A stretch of DNA of 64,000 nucleotides from Streptomyces sp. cg36 (GTDB lineage Bacteria; Actinomycetota; Actinomycetes; Streptomycetales; Streptomycetaceae): the NCBI RefSeq assembly GCF_041080675.1, contig NZ_CP163520.1:7469501-7533500 (forward strand). Reading direction: 5' to 3'. Under the pieces are notes generated by a model. That model saw nothing but the letters and a program-made list of their open reading frames with translations. It had not been told where the DNA came from and made no database searches. A program made the translations under genes and the position numbers. Positions 1 to 7,759 of this stretch are shown here, piece by piece (positions within the stretch are counted from its first letter, which is position 1; each line of letters begins with the position of its first letter).

Positions 1-48
1 AGCCTGGAAGTCGTTCATCCCTCCGAGATCCCCGATGGAGGCCATGTC

Positions 49-219
49 GTGGGCAAGAAACAGACCCGGCAGAACCGCGGCGCCCGCACCGGCGGCCACG
101 ACCGCAGTACGACGTCCGAGACGAAGGCGCCGATGCAGGCACCCCCGGTGCAGGACGTGGTGCGTCCGGTCCCGCAGGAGGTCTCCCACAAGCAGCCGCG
201 GAAGTTCGGCCACAACTGA
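49..219 (+). CDS. Small basic hypothetical protein, 56 aa
   Basis: This short frame starts at a GTG with a good GGAGG ribosome site 7 bases upstream. Third codon positions become almost uniformly G or C only after that GTG, and the same frame upstream looks non-coding, so I read it as a complete small gene rather than the tail of a larger one. The product is lysine/arginine-rich at the N-terminus (MGKKQTRQNR), proline/valine-rich in the middle and ends in a basic RKFGHN tail. There is no signal peptide or membrane segment. I do not recognise a family. The alternative is the C-terminus of a gene that begins left of the window. Confidence 0.55.
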   Translation: MGKKQTRQNRGARTGGHDRSTTSETKAPMQAPPVQDVVRPVPQEVSHKQPRKFGHN

Positions 220-234
220 CGCGCCGGTCGCGCG

Positions 235-282
235 ACGGCTCCCGGGAGTGCGGCGGCTGGTCGCCGCCCCGCCGGGAGCCGT
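235..282. terminator. Bidirectional hairpin terminator
   Basis: Perfect 11-bp arms (235-245 and 272-282) enclose a smaller GGCGGC/GCCGCC stem. It lies between two converging genes, as expected for a shared Streptomyces terminator. There is no T-run. Confidence 0.6.
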
Positions 283-300
283 GGTCGAGGCGTGTCCGTA

Positions 301-1524
301 CTACTTGGCCGGTGACAGCGTGTAGACGTGCTTCGGCGTGACGACGCTCGTGATCGCCCGGCCGACGACGGTGCTCGGCTCGCCGCCCTTGTAGAGGATG
401 TCCGTGTTGAGCAGCGCGATGACCGTCGCCTTCTGCTCCGGCAGGTACAGGGTGAGGTTCTCGTAGCCCGGCAGTGAGCCGTTGTGGCCGATCCAGCCGT
501 TCACATCGAAGATGCCGAGGCCGTAGCTCGCGCCGGTGATGCCGGTGGGCAGGACCTTGAGGCGCTGCTTCTGGGTGGCGGGCGAGAGCAGGGTGCCCGT
601 GGCGAGGTCCTTGGCCCAGTGCTTGAGGTCGTGCAGGTCGGAGATCATGGCCCCGGCCGCCCAGGCCCAGCTGGGGTTCCAGTGGGTGCTGTCGGCGACC
701 TTCCCGCTGAGCGTCTGGTTGGTGTAGCCGTGGGCGTGCGGGCGGGGGAACTCGGCGCCCTTGGGGAAGAGCGTGCCGTCGAGGTGGCTCGGCCGCAGGA
801 TCCGGTGCTCGACGACGTCCCGCAGGCTCTTGCCGGTCATCTTCTCGACCACCAGGCCGAGCAGGACGTAGTTGGAGTTCGAGTACTGGAACTTGGTGCC
901 CGGGGCGGACGTGTTGGAGTGCTTGTAGCCGTAGGCCAGCAGCTCCTGCGGCGTGAAGGCGCGCTGGGGGTTGCTGAGGAGCGCCTTCACGAAGTCGGCG
1001 TCCTCGCTGTACGGGAACAGGCCGCTGCGCATCTCCAGGAGGTGGCGCAGCGTGATGTTCCGGCCGTTGGGCACGCCCTTGACGTACTTCGCGACCGGGT
1101 CGTCCAGGTGTGCCCGGCCGCCGTCGACGAGCTCCAGCAGCGCCGTGGCGGTGAACGTCTTGGTCACGCTGCCGATGCGGATCTTCATGTCGTCGGTCAT
1201 GCGCTCGCCGGTCTTCTTGTCGGCGACGCCGAACGCGCGCACGTAGCTGCCCTTGCCGGGCAGCCAGACACCGACCTGCAGACCGGGGAGGTTCAGCTGC
1301 TTCATGGCCTCCCGCACGGCCTTGTCGAGCTTGGCGCTCAGCTGTGGGCTCAGCTCGTGCCGCGGGAAGTCGTGGTCGTCGTCGCCCCTGGCGGGGGTGG
1401 CGGACACGGGCGGCGCCGCCTGCGCCGGGGCGCCGGCCAGCGGCAGCAGGCCCACGACGGCCAGTGCGGCGGCGGCCAGGGCGCGGGCCGCCGCCGAGCG
1501 GTGGGAAAGGGGGCGTCTTGTCAT
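301..1524 (-). CDS. Secreted serine hydrolase (class C beta-lactamase / D-Ala-D-Ala carboxypeptidase family)
   Basis: A 407-aa exported penicillin-binding-type serine hydrolase (family S12). A Sec signal peptide covers about residues 1-36 and ends in an ALA-type site (APAQA). The three active-site elements are present: S-V-T-K at residues 119-122, Y-S-N near 214 and H-N-G near 347. Length matches S12 carboxypeptidases and esterases. The ATG at 1524 is preceded by GAGG at suitable spacing; the frame extends further upstream but without a convincing ribosome site. Likely roles are peptidoglycan D,D-carboxypeptidase or esterase; sequence alone cannot separate these from beta-lactamase. It is divergent from the next gene across a 246-bp promoter region. 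Confidence 0.88.
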   Translation of the reverse strand: MTRRPLSHRSAAARALAAAALAVVGLLPLAGAPAQAAPPVSATPARGDDDHDFPRHELSPQLSAKLDKAVREAMKQLNLPGLQVGVWLPGKGSYVRAFGVADKKTGERMTDDMKIRIGSVTKTFTATALLELVDGGRAHLDDPVAKYVKGVPNGRNITLRHLLEMRSGLFPYSEDADFVKALLSNPQRAFTPQELLAYGYKHSNTSAPGTKFQYSNSNYVLLGLVVEKMTGKSLRDVVEHRILRPSHLDGTLFPKGAEFPRPHAHGYTNQTLSGKVADSTHWNPSWAWAAGAMISDLHDLKHWAKDLATGTLLSPATQKQRLKVLPTGITGASYGLGIFDVNGWIGHNGSLPGYENLTLYLPEQKATVIALLNTDILYKGGEPSTVVGRAITSVVTPKHVYTLSPAK

Positions 1525-1770
1525 GTTCTGGGCCTCTCGTCTCGGTTCGTCTGCCGAGCAGATCGTCCGCGACGAGGAGTCCGCGTCACGCCCGCCGGGG
1601 GCGCGGACGGGGTGAACTTGACGCCGATCCACCCGATCGGCCCTGTACGGGGTGGGGGTGAGGGGTTCGCCGGGGAGGGGCGTTCTCCGTGCCGCTCCTT
1701 GCGCTTCTCTTCTCGAAGCGGGATAGTGATTCGAAAAAAGAAGCACCCGTCAGGCTTGGAGGGATGCCGC

Positions 1771-2331
1771 ATGCCGCGCATCGATCCGCTCGATCCGCCC
1801 TACCCCGCACCGATCGGCCGGGCTCTGCGCAGATGGATGCCGCCGGGCGCGGCGCACGAGCCGCTCACGCTGTTCCGGGTGCTGCACCGCAACCCTGAGC
1901 TGGCGTCCCGCATGTTCGCGCTCGGCGCGGGGCTGCTCGGGCATGGCCTGCTGCCCGCCGCCGACCGGGAGCTCGTGATCGCCCGTGTCACCGCCCGGGC
2001 CGGCTGCGGATACGAGTGGGGAGTGCACGCGGCGACCCTCTCGCGCCAAGTCGGCCTCACTCAGGCGCAGTTGGAGGCCACCACCGAAGCCGACCCCTTC
2101 TCGCGCGCCACCTGGTCGCCGCCGCACACCGCGCTGCTCCGGGCGGTCGACGAACTGCACGACACCGCCCACCTCTCGGACGCGGCGTGGGAGGCGCTGC
2201 GCGCGCACTACGACGAGGAGCGGGTACTGGAGTTCCTCGTCCTCGCCGGGTGGTACCGGACCATCGGCTATCTGGCCAACGGGCTCCTGCTGGAACCCGA
2301 ACCCTGGGCAACCCCCTTTCCTGAGACGTGA
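1771..2331 (+). CDS. Carboxymuconolactone decarboxylase-family protein
   Basis: A 186-aa alpha-helical protein of the CMD/AhpD-like superfamily. The diagnostic stretch C-G-Y-E-W-G-V-H lies at residues 79-86, with the usual helical region before it (residues about 64-78). Only one cysteine is present there rather than a CxxC pair, so an AhpD-type peroxidase role is less likely. Many relatives are uncharacterised dehydratases or decarboxylases. The ATG is preceded by TTGGAGGGA at good spacing. No aromatic catabolism genes lie nearby, so pathway membership cannot be inferred. It converges on the lipoprotein gene with only a few bases between. Confidence 0.8.
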   Translation: MPRIDPLDPPYPAPIGRALRRWMPPGAAHEPLTLFRVLHRNPELASRMFALGAGLLGHGLLPAADRELVIARVTARAGCGYEWGVHAATLSRQVGLTQAQLEATTEADPFSRATWSPPHTALLRAVDELHDTAHLSDAAWEALRAHYDEERVLEFLVLAGWYRTIGYLANGLLLEPEPWATPFPET

Positions 2332-2338
2332 GTCGGCC

Positions 2339-2854
2339 TCACCGGGCCAGGAACTGGGCGCAGCGGTACGGGCCCAGGGAGGACTCGTCGTTGGCGAGGG
2401 TGACCTGGACGTCGTCGGGGCGCACCTTCTCGGCCTTGTGGAGGAACGCCTGGGCGCGGGCGAGCGTGCAGATGAGCTGGCCGTCGGCGAGATGGTCGGG
2501 GCCGGTTCCGAAGTAGGTGCCGGGCGCGTGGAGGGTGATGCGGGTGCCGCTGCCGGTGACGCTGTAGCTCCGCAGTTCCACCAGGTTGGTCAGCCCGCGC
2601 TCCTGTTCGTCGCGGGTGGGCCCCGAGGCCAGGAGCTTGAGCGAGCCCTCGGGGTTGGTGATGGTGAAGCCGGGACGGGAGACGGCCTGGAGGGCGGAGT
2701 CGCGCACGTAGTAGATCCGCAGGGCCTGGGTGAGCCCGGTGGCGGGCTCACCGCCGCTCATCACCCCGCTCGACGGGATGCCGCACCCCGAGGTCAGGGC
2801 ACCGGGCAGCACGGTGAGGACGAGCGCCGCCAGCGCGGCACGGGTACGGGTCAC
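2339..2854 (-). CDS. Lipoprotein linked to a two-component system
   Basis: A 171-aa lipoprotein. The signal peptide ends in the lipobox L-T-S-G-C, followed by CGIPSSGV. The mature part has no enzyme motif that I recognise. GTG overlaps the stop of the sensor kinase gene as GTGA, so it is the third cistron of a regulator-kinase-lipoprotein operon. In Streptomyces such lipoproteins (for example CseA) can modulate sensing by the neighbouring kinase. That role is an inference from position only. Two cysteines late in the mature domain could form a disulphide outside the membrane. Confidence 0.8.
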   Translation of the reverse strand: MTRTRAALAALVLTVLPGALTSGCGIPSSGVMSGGEPATGLTQALRIYYVRDSALQAVSRPGFTITNPEGSLKLLASGPTRDEQERGLTNLVELRSYSVTGSGTRITLHAPGTYFGTGPDHLADGQLICTLARAQAFLHKAEKVRPDDVQVTLANDESSLGPYRCAQFLAR

Positions 2855-4485
2855 GGGGAGGGATCCTCCGAGGACGGGGAGGGGAGCGGTGACGGGGCCG
2901 CCGTGTCGCCGGTGCCGTCGTCGGCGCCCGTGTGCAGCGGCAGCCGCAGGGTGAAGACGGCCCCCGGGCCGTCGGTCCGGTTGGCGGCGGTGATGGTCCC
3001 GCCGTGCAGCCGTACGTTCTCCAGGGCGATGGCGGTGCCCAGCCCGCTTCCCTCGGAACGGGTGCGGGCCGCCTCGGCCTTGTAGAACCGGTCGAAGACA
3101 TGGGCCAGGGCCTCGGGCGGCAGCCCCGGACCCCGGTCCGCGACGGTGATCGTGGCGGTACCGGTGGCGGGGGTGGCCCCGGCGGACGTGGTGGATGCGG
3201 TGGTCCCGGCGGGCGCGTCGCCGTCGCCCGGCTCCGGCGACGCGTCCACGGTCAGCGTCACCTCCACCGGCGGTGCCCCGTGCCGGAGCGCGTTGCCGAC
3301 GAGGTTGGCGACGGCCACGTCCACGCGGCGCCGGTCGGCCGCCGCCCGGACGTCCGGGGCGAGTTGGGTGCGCACCCGGCCGGTCCAGCCGCGCAGGGCG
3401 AGGGCCGACCGTACGACGTCGCCCAGATCGGTGTCGGCGCGGTGCAGCCGGGCCGCGCCCGAGTCGAAGCGGGACATCTCCATCAGGTCGTCGACCAGCC
3501 GCGACAGCCGTGCGGTCTCGGCGCTGACGGTCCGGGCCGCGTGGGCGGCGTCCGGCGGCAGCTGGTCGGCGTCCTCGTCCAGGACCGTGGCCACCATCGT
3601 CATCGCCGCCAGCGGGGTGCGCAGCTCGTGCGAGACGTCCGCGACGAAGCGCTTGGCCTTCGCCTCCTGGTCGCGCAGCTCGCCCACGCTGGCCTGCAGC
3701 GCGTCGGCCGTGGTGTTGAAGTCCGCCGCCAGCTGGGCGAGTTCGTCGCTGCCGCGCGGCTCGACCCGCACGCTCAGATCGCCGTCGGCGAGCCGGTGGG
3801 TGGCCCGCCCCAGATCACGGACCGGCCTGAGCACGGTCCGGGCGGCGAGCAGGGCGAGCAGCGCGGTCAGCGCCAGCACCGGGAGCAGCCCGTCGCGCAC
3901 GGCGTCGAGCAGCGCGGCGGTGTCGTCGGCCTCGTCCCTGAGCGGGGTGACGGCGAAGACCTCCAGCCGGGAGGCGCCCCCGTTCTCGTAGGTGACGGGA
4001 AGGCCCGCCGCCAGGTACGGCTCGCCGTGGAACGTCACGCGTTGCAGGGCGGCGCGGGAGCCCCCGCGCACGGCGGCGCGCAGCTCCGCCGTGACGCGCG
4101 ACTGGTCGGCCGCCGGGTCGGAGGCGCCGGACACGTTCTCGTACCGGGCGACGACCAGGGGAGTGCCGGCGAGCCCGGCGGCGAGCGTACGGGCGAACGC
4201 GGTCAGCGCGCGCTGGTCGGGCGGCAGGTCGACGTCCGGGGCGAGCGCGTCGACGCGGGTGCGCAGGTCGTGCTCGAAAGTGGCCTGGCTGCGGTGGAGC
4301 ACGGCGTCGCGGGCCTCGCGGTAGGCGAGCGCGGTGGCGGTGACGGTGCTGAGCAGCGCCACCAGGACGCAGGTCACCACCAGCCGTCGGCGCAGCCCGC
4401 CCCAGCGCCACCGGGAGCCCTTCGGGCCCTTCGCCGCGCGGGACGCGGTCTCCGTACCGGCCCCGGCCCGCGCCGCCCCGGTCAC
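2851..4485 (-). CDS. Sensor histidine kinase (HAMP, HisKA, HATPase)
   Basis: A 544-aa membrane kinase. The first membrane helix is near residues 36-58, an extracytoplasmic sensor region runs to about residue 220, and a second helix is followed by a HAMP linker. The H-box is DVSHELRTPLAAM, the N-box is ANLVGNALRHGA, and the G-boxes include DRGPGLPPE and GSGLGTAIA. A GTG start forms a GTGA overlap with the regulator stop, so regulator and kinase are translationally coupled, and the kinase in turn overlaps the lipoprotein gene. Longer frames upstream are antiparallel noise inside the regulator gene. The stimulus is unknown; an efflux operon diverges immediately upstream. Confidence 0.9.
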   Translation of the reverse strand: MTGAARAGAGTETASRAAKGPKGSRWRWGGLRRRLVVTCVLVALLSTVTATALAYREARDAVLHRSQATFEHDLRTRVDALAPDVDLPPDQRALTAFARTLAAGLAGTPLVVARYENVSGASDPAADQSRVTAELRAAVRGGSRAALQRVTFHGEPYLAAGLPVTYENGGASRLEVFAVTPLRDEADDTAALLDAVRDGLLPVLALTALLALLAARTVLRPVRDLGRATHRLADGDLSVRVEPRGSDELAQLAADFNTTADALQASVGELRDQEAKAKRFVADVSHELRTPLAAMTMVATVLDEDADQLPPDAAHAARTVSAETARLSRLVDDLMEMSRFDSGAARLHRADTDLGDVVRSALALRGWTGRVRTQLAPDVRAAADRRRVDVAVANLVGNALRHGAPPVEVTLTVDASPEPGDGDAPAGTTASTTSAGATPATGTATITVADRGPGLPPEALAHVFDRFYKAEAARTRSEGSGLGTAIALENVRLHGGTITAANRTDGPGAVFTLRLPLHTGADDGTGDTAAPSPLPSPSSEDPSP

Positions 4486-5171
4486 AGCGGCCCGAAGCGG
4501 TAGCCGAAGCCGCGTACCGTCTGGATGTAGCGGGGGCGGGCGGCGACGGTCTCGATCTTCGCGCGCAGCCGTCCCACGGCCGCGTCCACGATCCGCGAGT
4601 CCCCCAGGAAGCCGTGGTCCCACACGCTGCGCAGCAGTTGCTCGCGGCTGAAGACCTGCCCCGGGGAGGCGGACAGCTCCAGCAGCAGCCGCAGTTCGGT
4701 CGGCGGCAGGGCAACGGGCGAGCCGTCCTTGGTGACGGTCAGCGCGGCCCGGTCGACGCACAGCCCCGCGTACTGCTCGGCCGTGCCGCGCGGGCGGGGG
4801 TCGGCCCGGCGCAGGGCGGCCCGGATGCGGGCTTCCAGGACCGGGGCGGTGACCGGTTTGACCACGTAGTCGTCGGCGCCCGCCTCCAGACCGCGCACGA
4901 TGTCGCTGTCGTCGCCGCGCGCGGTCAGCATGATCACCGGCAGGGTGGCCGAGCGCTCGCGGACGCGGCGGCACACCTGGAAGCCGTCGAGCCCGGGGAG
5001 CATCAGGTCGAGGACGGCCAGTTCGACGGCCCGCCCCTCGGGGGAGTCGAGCAGGGCGAGCGCCGCCTCGCCGGTCGCGGCGGCCGACACCTCGTATCCG
5101 TGGCGGCGCAGCACCAGCTCCATCCCGTCCCGTACGGAAGCGTCGTCCTCGATCAGCAGTATGTGGGCCAC
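4482..5171 (-). CDS. OmpR-family response regulator
   Basis: A 229-aa regulator with a receiver domain (acidic pocket E-D-D near residue 9, phosphoacceptor D55 in LAVLDLMLPG, conserved K105 in DYVVKP) and a C-terminal winged-helix DNA-binding domain ending in VRGFGYRFGPL. GTG start. It heads the regulator-kinase-lipoprotein operon. The adjacent divergent MacAB-like operon, separated by about 130 bp, is the obvious first candidate target. Confidence 0.92.
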   Translation of the reverse strand: MAHILLIEDDASVRDGMELVLRRHGYEVSAAATGEAALALLDSPEGRAVELAVLDLMLPGLDGFQVCRRVRERSATLPVIMLTARGDDSDIVRGLEAGADDYVVKPVTAPVLEARIRAALRRADPRPRGTAEQYAGLCVDRAALTVTKDGSPVALPPTELRLLLELSASPGQVFSREQLLRSVWDHGFLGDSRIVDAAVGRLRAKIETVAARPRYIQTVRGFGYRFGPL

Positions 5172-5304
5172 GCCCCGATTATGGGTGCAGACGGACGGCC
5201 GTTCACGCTGGTCAGGGCCGCACGGCCGGGATCGGGGCGCATTGTTACGTGCTCATCATGCGGCCATGGAGAGCTCATCATGTCGGCCGCCGAGCGTGGC
5301 CGCC

Positions 5305-5955
5305 ATGACGAACCGTACGACCGAACGCGCCGCCCGGCGCACGACCCGGGCCGCCCGGCCGAGCCGCCGCGCCGCCGTCCTCGCGCCGCTGCTGGCCTTC
5401 GCCGTGGCCTGCGGCGGCTCCGACGACCGGGCCGACGAACTTCCCGCGGCTCCCGGCACCCCGGCCGCGGGCACCAAGGGCGGCGCCGGGCAGGAGTCCC
5501 CGGCGGCGGCCGGCAAGGGCGCCTTCTACGACGCCCAGATGAAGTACGTGCGCTGCATGCGGACCAAGGGCGGGGTCAAGGACTTCCCCGACCCCAAGCT
5601 CAGCGGCTACCTCGACTGGGCGAAGATCGACGCCGTCACGGACCCCAACGGCAAGGGCGAGGAGCAGAAGGGCGGCAAGAACGGGGCCTGTGCCTCCGAG
5701 CTGACCGACGCCTTGAAGCTGGAGCCGCCGCACGACGTCCAGCGCGACTACGAGTCGATGCTGGCGCACGCCAAGTGCATGCGCGAGAAGGGCGTCTCGT
5801 CCTTCAAGAACCCCGTCGTCTCCGACGGCAACGTGATGCCCGGCGGCGAGCCCGACCCCGCCTCGCCCCGCATCGACACCAGGTCGCCGCTGTACAAGCA
5901 GGCCCGGGAGGCGTGCAAGGACGAGCTGCTCGACGGCCTGGACGGTATGCAGTGA
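5305..5955 (+). CDS. Putative lipoprotein with paired C-M-R-x-K-G motifs
   Basis: A 216-aa exported protein. A basic, arginine-rich N-terminus precedes a hydrophobic segment and a cysteine (AFAVACGG), a weak lipobox. The mature domain contains two copies of a C-M-R motif: CMRTKGG followed by FPDP, and CMREKGV followed by FKNP. Each is paired with a later cysteine (GACASEL, EACKDEL). Proteins of this type commonly accompany actinobacterial MacAB-like transporters. ATG at 5305 is chosen because the signal region starts there; an upstream in-frame ATG at 5266 is possible, and neither has a strong ribosome site. Its stop overlaps the next gene as GTGA. Confidence 0.8.
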   Translation: MTNRTTERAARRTTRAARPSRRAAVLAPLLAFAVACGGSDDRADELPAAPGTPAAGTKGGAGQESPAAAGKGAFYDAQMKYVRCMRTKGGVKDFPDPKLSGYLDWAKIDAVTDPNGKGEEQKGGKNGACASELTDALKLEPPHDVQRDYESMLAHAKCMREKGVSSFKNPVVSDGNVMPGGEPDPASPRIDTRSPLYKQAREACKDELLDGLDGMQ

Positions 5956-7022
5956 GGCGCGCCCGGTGGCTGGCCTCCACGGCCGTCGTCACGGCGGGCG
6001 CGGCCGGGGCGGCGGCGGTGGCCGTCGGCGGCGGAGCGGACGACGGGGGCCGCGGCCCCATGGCCAAGCCGCCCGCCACCGCCGAGGTCGTCCGCACCGA
6101 CCTGGCGCAGAGCAAGACCGTCGACGGCCGCTTCGACTTCGCCCAGCGCCGTCCCGTCAAGGCGGCCGTGGAGGGCACGGTCACCGTCGCCGCCCGGCCC
6201 GGCCACACGGTACGGCGCGGGCAGGCGCTGTACGAACTCAACGACAAGCCCGTGACCCTGCTGTACGGGCAGGTGCCCGCCTTCCGCGCGATGAAGCCCG
6301 GCGACCGGGGCACCGACGTCCTCCAACTGGAGCGCAATCTGCGGGACATGGGCTTCGGCGGCGGTCTCTACGTGGACGTGCGCTACGACTCGGCGACCGA
6401 GGCGGCCGTCAAGCGCTGGCAGAAGTTCCTCAAGCGCGAACCGACCGGCAGGGTCGAGAAGGGGGACGTCGTCTTCCAGCCCCGCGAGGTCAAGGTCGTC
6501 GCCGCCGACGCGGCCCTCGCCGACCAGGTCGGCCCCGACAAGCCGGTGCTGACCGTCGCCTCCACCAAGCCCGTCGTACGCGCCCGGCTCGACCAGGGGG
6601 ACACCGCGCTGGCCGTCCAGGGCGGCCGGGTCGAGATCACCCTGCCGGACGGGCGCACCGAGCCGGGCAAGGTCACCGGGACCGTCGCCGAACAGGGCTC
6701 CGAGGCGGGCTCCGGCCCGGGCAACGCCGGGATCACCGTCGAGGTCACCCTCGACAGCGGCGCGCGGGCGGTGCGGGACGAGGAGAGCAGGGCGACGGTG
6801 AGCGTCAGGTTCGTCAGCGAGAGCCGCAAGGGCGTCCTCGCGGTGCCGGTCGAGGCGGTCGTCCCGCTGCGCGGCGCGAACGGCGGCTACGGCCTCCAGG
6901 TCGTCAGCGGCGACACCAGCACCGTCGTGCCGGTCACCACCGGCATGACGGCCGACGGCAGGATCGAGGTCAGCGCCGACGGGCTGCGCCAGGGCATGAA
7001 GGTCGGGGTGGCCGCCCAGTGA
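5952..7022 (+). CDS. Efflux adaptor with peptidoglycan-binding domain (HlyD/MacA-like)
   Basis: A 356-aa single-spanning protein. An N-terminal membrane anchor is followed by a lipoyl-like half-motif (GTVTVAARPGHTVRRGQ). Next is a peptidoglycan-binding-1 domain (GDRGTDVLQLERNLRDMGF at about residues 118-136, then a YDSATEAAVKRWQ helix). A beta-barrel/adaptor region follows, with VLAVPVEAVVPL near the end. This is the usual layout of actinobacterial adaptor proteins that couple an ABC exporter to the cell wall. GTG start overlaps the preceding stop, and its own stop overlaps the ATPase start, so the four genes are translationally coupled. Confidence 0.88.
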   Translation: MRRARWLASTAVVTAGAAGAAAVAVGGGADDGGRGPMAKPPATAEVVRTDLAQSKTVDGRFDFAQRRPVKAAVEGTVTVAARPGHTVRRGQALYELNDKPVTLLYGQVPAFRAMKPGDRGTDVLQLERNLRDMGFGGGLYVDVRYDSATEAAVKRWQKFLKREPTGRVEKGDVVFQPREVKVVAADAALADQVGPDKPVLTVASTKPVVRARLDQGDTALAVQGGRVEITLPDGRTEPGKVTGTVAEQGSEAGSGPGNAGITVEVTLDSGARAVRDEESRATVSVRFVSESRKGVLAVPVEAVVPLRGANGGYGLQVVSGDTSTVVPVTTGMTADGRIEVSADGLRQGMKVGVAAQ

Positions 7023-7759
7023 GCCGCCCCGGCCCCCTCGTCCGGCTGACCGGCGCCACCAAGTCCTACCCGGGCGGGGTGTTCGCGCTGCGCGGCGTCG
7101 ACCTGACCGTGGAGGCGGGCGAACTGCTCGCCGTCGTCGGCCCGTCCGGATCGGGCAAGTCCACGATGCTCAACCTCATGGGCACCCTCGACCGGCCCAC
7201 CTCCGGCACCGTCCGGGTCGCCGGGCACGACGTCGCGGAGCTCGGCGACGCCCAGCTCTCCGCGCTGCGCGCCCGCCACATCGGCTTCGTCTTCCAGAAC
7301 TTCCACCTGCCCGCCGGACGCGCCGCCGTGGAGTGCGTCGCCGACGGCCTGCTGTACGGGGGCGTCGCGGTCAAGGAGCGGCGGCGCCGGGCCCGTACCG
7401 CGCTGGAGGACGTGGGCCTCGGCCACCGGCTCGACCACCGTCCGCACGAGCTGTCCGGCGGCGAGAAGCAGCGGGTGGCCATCGCCCGCGCCCTGGTCGG
7501 GGCGCCCGACCTGCTGCTCGCCGACGAGCCGACCGGCGCCCTGGACACCGCCTCCGGACAGACCGTCATGGAACTGCTCCACCGGCTCAACGAGAACGGC
7601 ACGACCATCTGCGTGATCACCCATGACAACGAGATCGCGGCCTCCCTGCCGCGCCGGGTCCGCTTCCGCGACGGCCTGGTCGTCTCCGACGTCTCCGCCC
7701 GGCCCGCCTCCGGCCCAGGCCACGACGGCGGCGCCCCGGCCCTGCGGGGTGCGTCATGA
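7019..7759 (+). CDS. ABC transporter ATP-binding protein (MacB/LolD type)
   Basis: A 246-aa ATPase. Walker A GPSGSGKST, Q-loop FVFQNFHL, signature ELSGGEKQRVAIARAL, Walker B LLLADEPTGALD and H-loop VITHD are all intact. The LSGGE and TGALD forms are typical of the MacB/LolD exporter class. GTG start overlaps the adaptor stop (GTGA), and the stop overlaps the permease ATG (ATGA). It energises the permease encoded next. The substrate is unknown. Confidence 0.94.
   Translation: MSRPGPLVRLTGATKSYPGGVFALRGVDLTVEAGELLAVVGPSGSGKSTMLNLMGTLDRPTSGTVRVAGHDVAELGDAQLSALRARHIGFVFQNFHLPAGRAAVECVADGLLYGGVAVKERRRRARTALEDVGLGHRLDHRPHELSGGEKQRVAIARALVGAPDLLLADEPTGALDTASGQTVMELLHRLNENGTTICVITHDNEIAASLPRRVRFRDGLVVSDVSARPASGPGHDGGAPALRGAS

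Noticed and set aside
1771..2331. Carboxymuconolactone decarboxylase-like gene as part of aromatic catabolism
   Set aside because: No beta-ketoadipate genes are adjacent. The superfamily is functionally broad, so only the family name is given.
2339..5171. Naming the left two-component system CseABC or AfsQ
   Set aside because: Gene order (regulator, kinase, lipoprotein) and sequence do not let me assign orthology. No sigE-like gene is adjacent.
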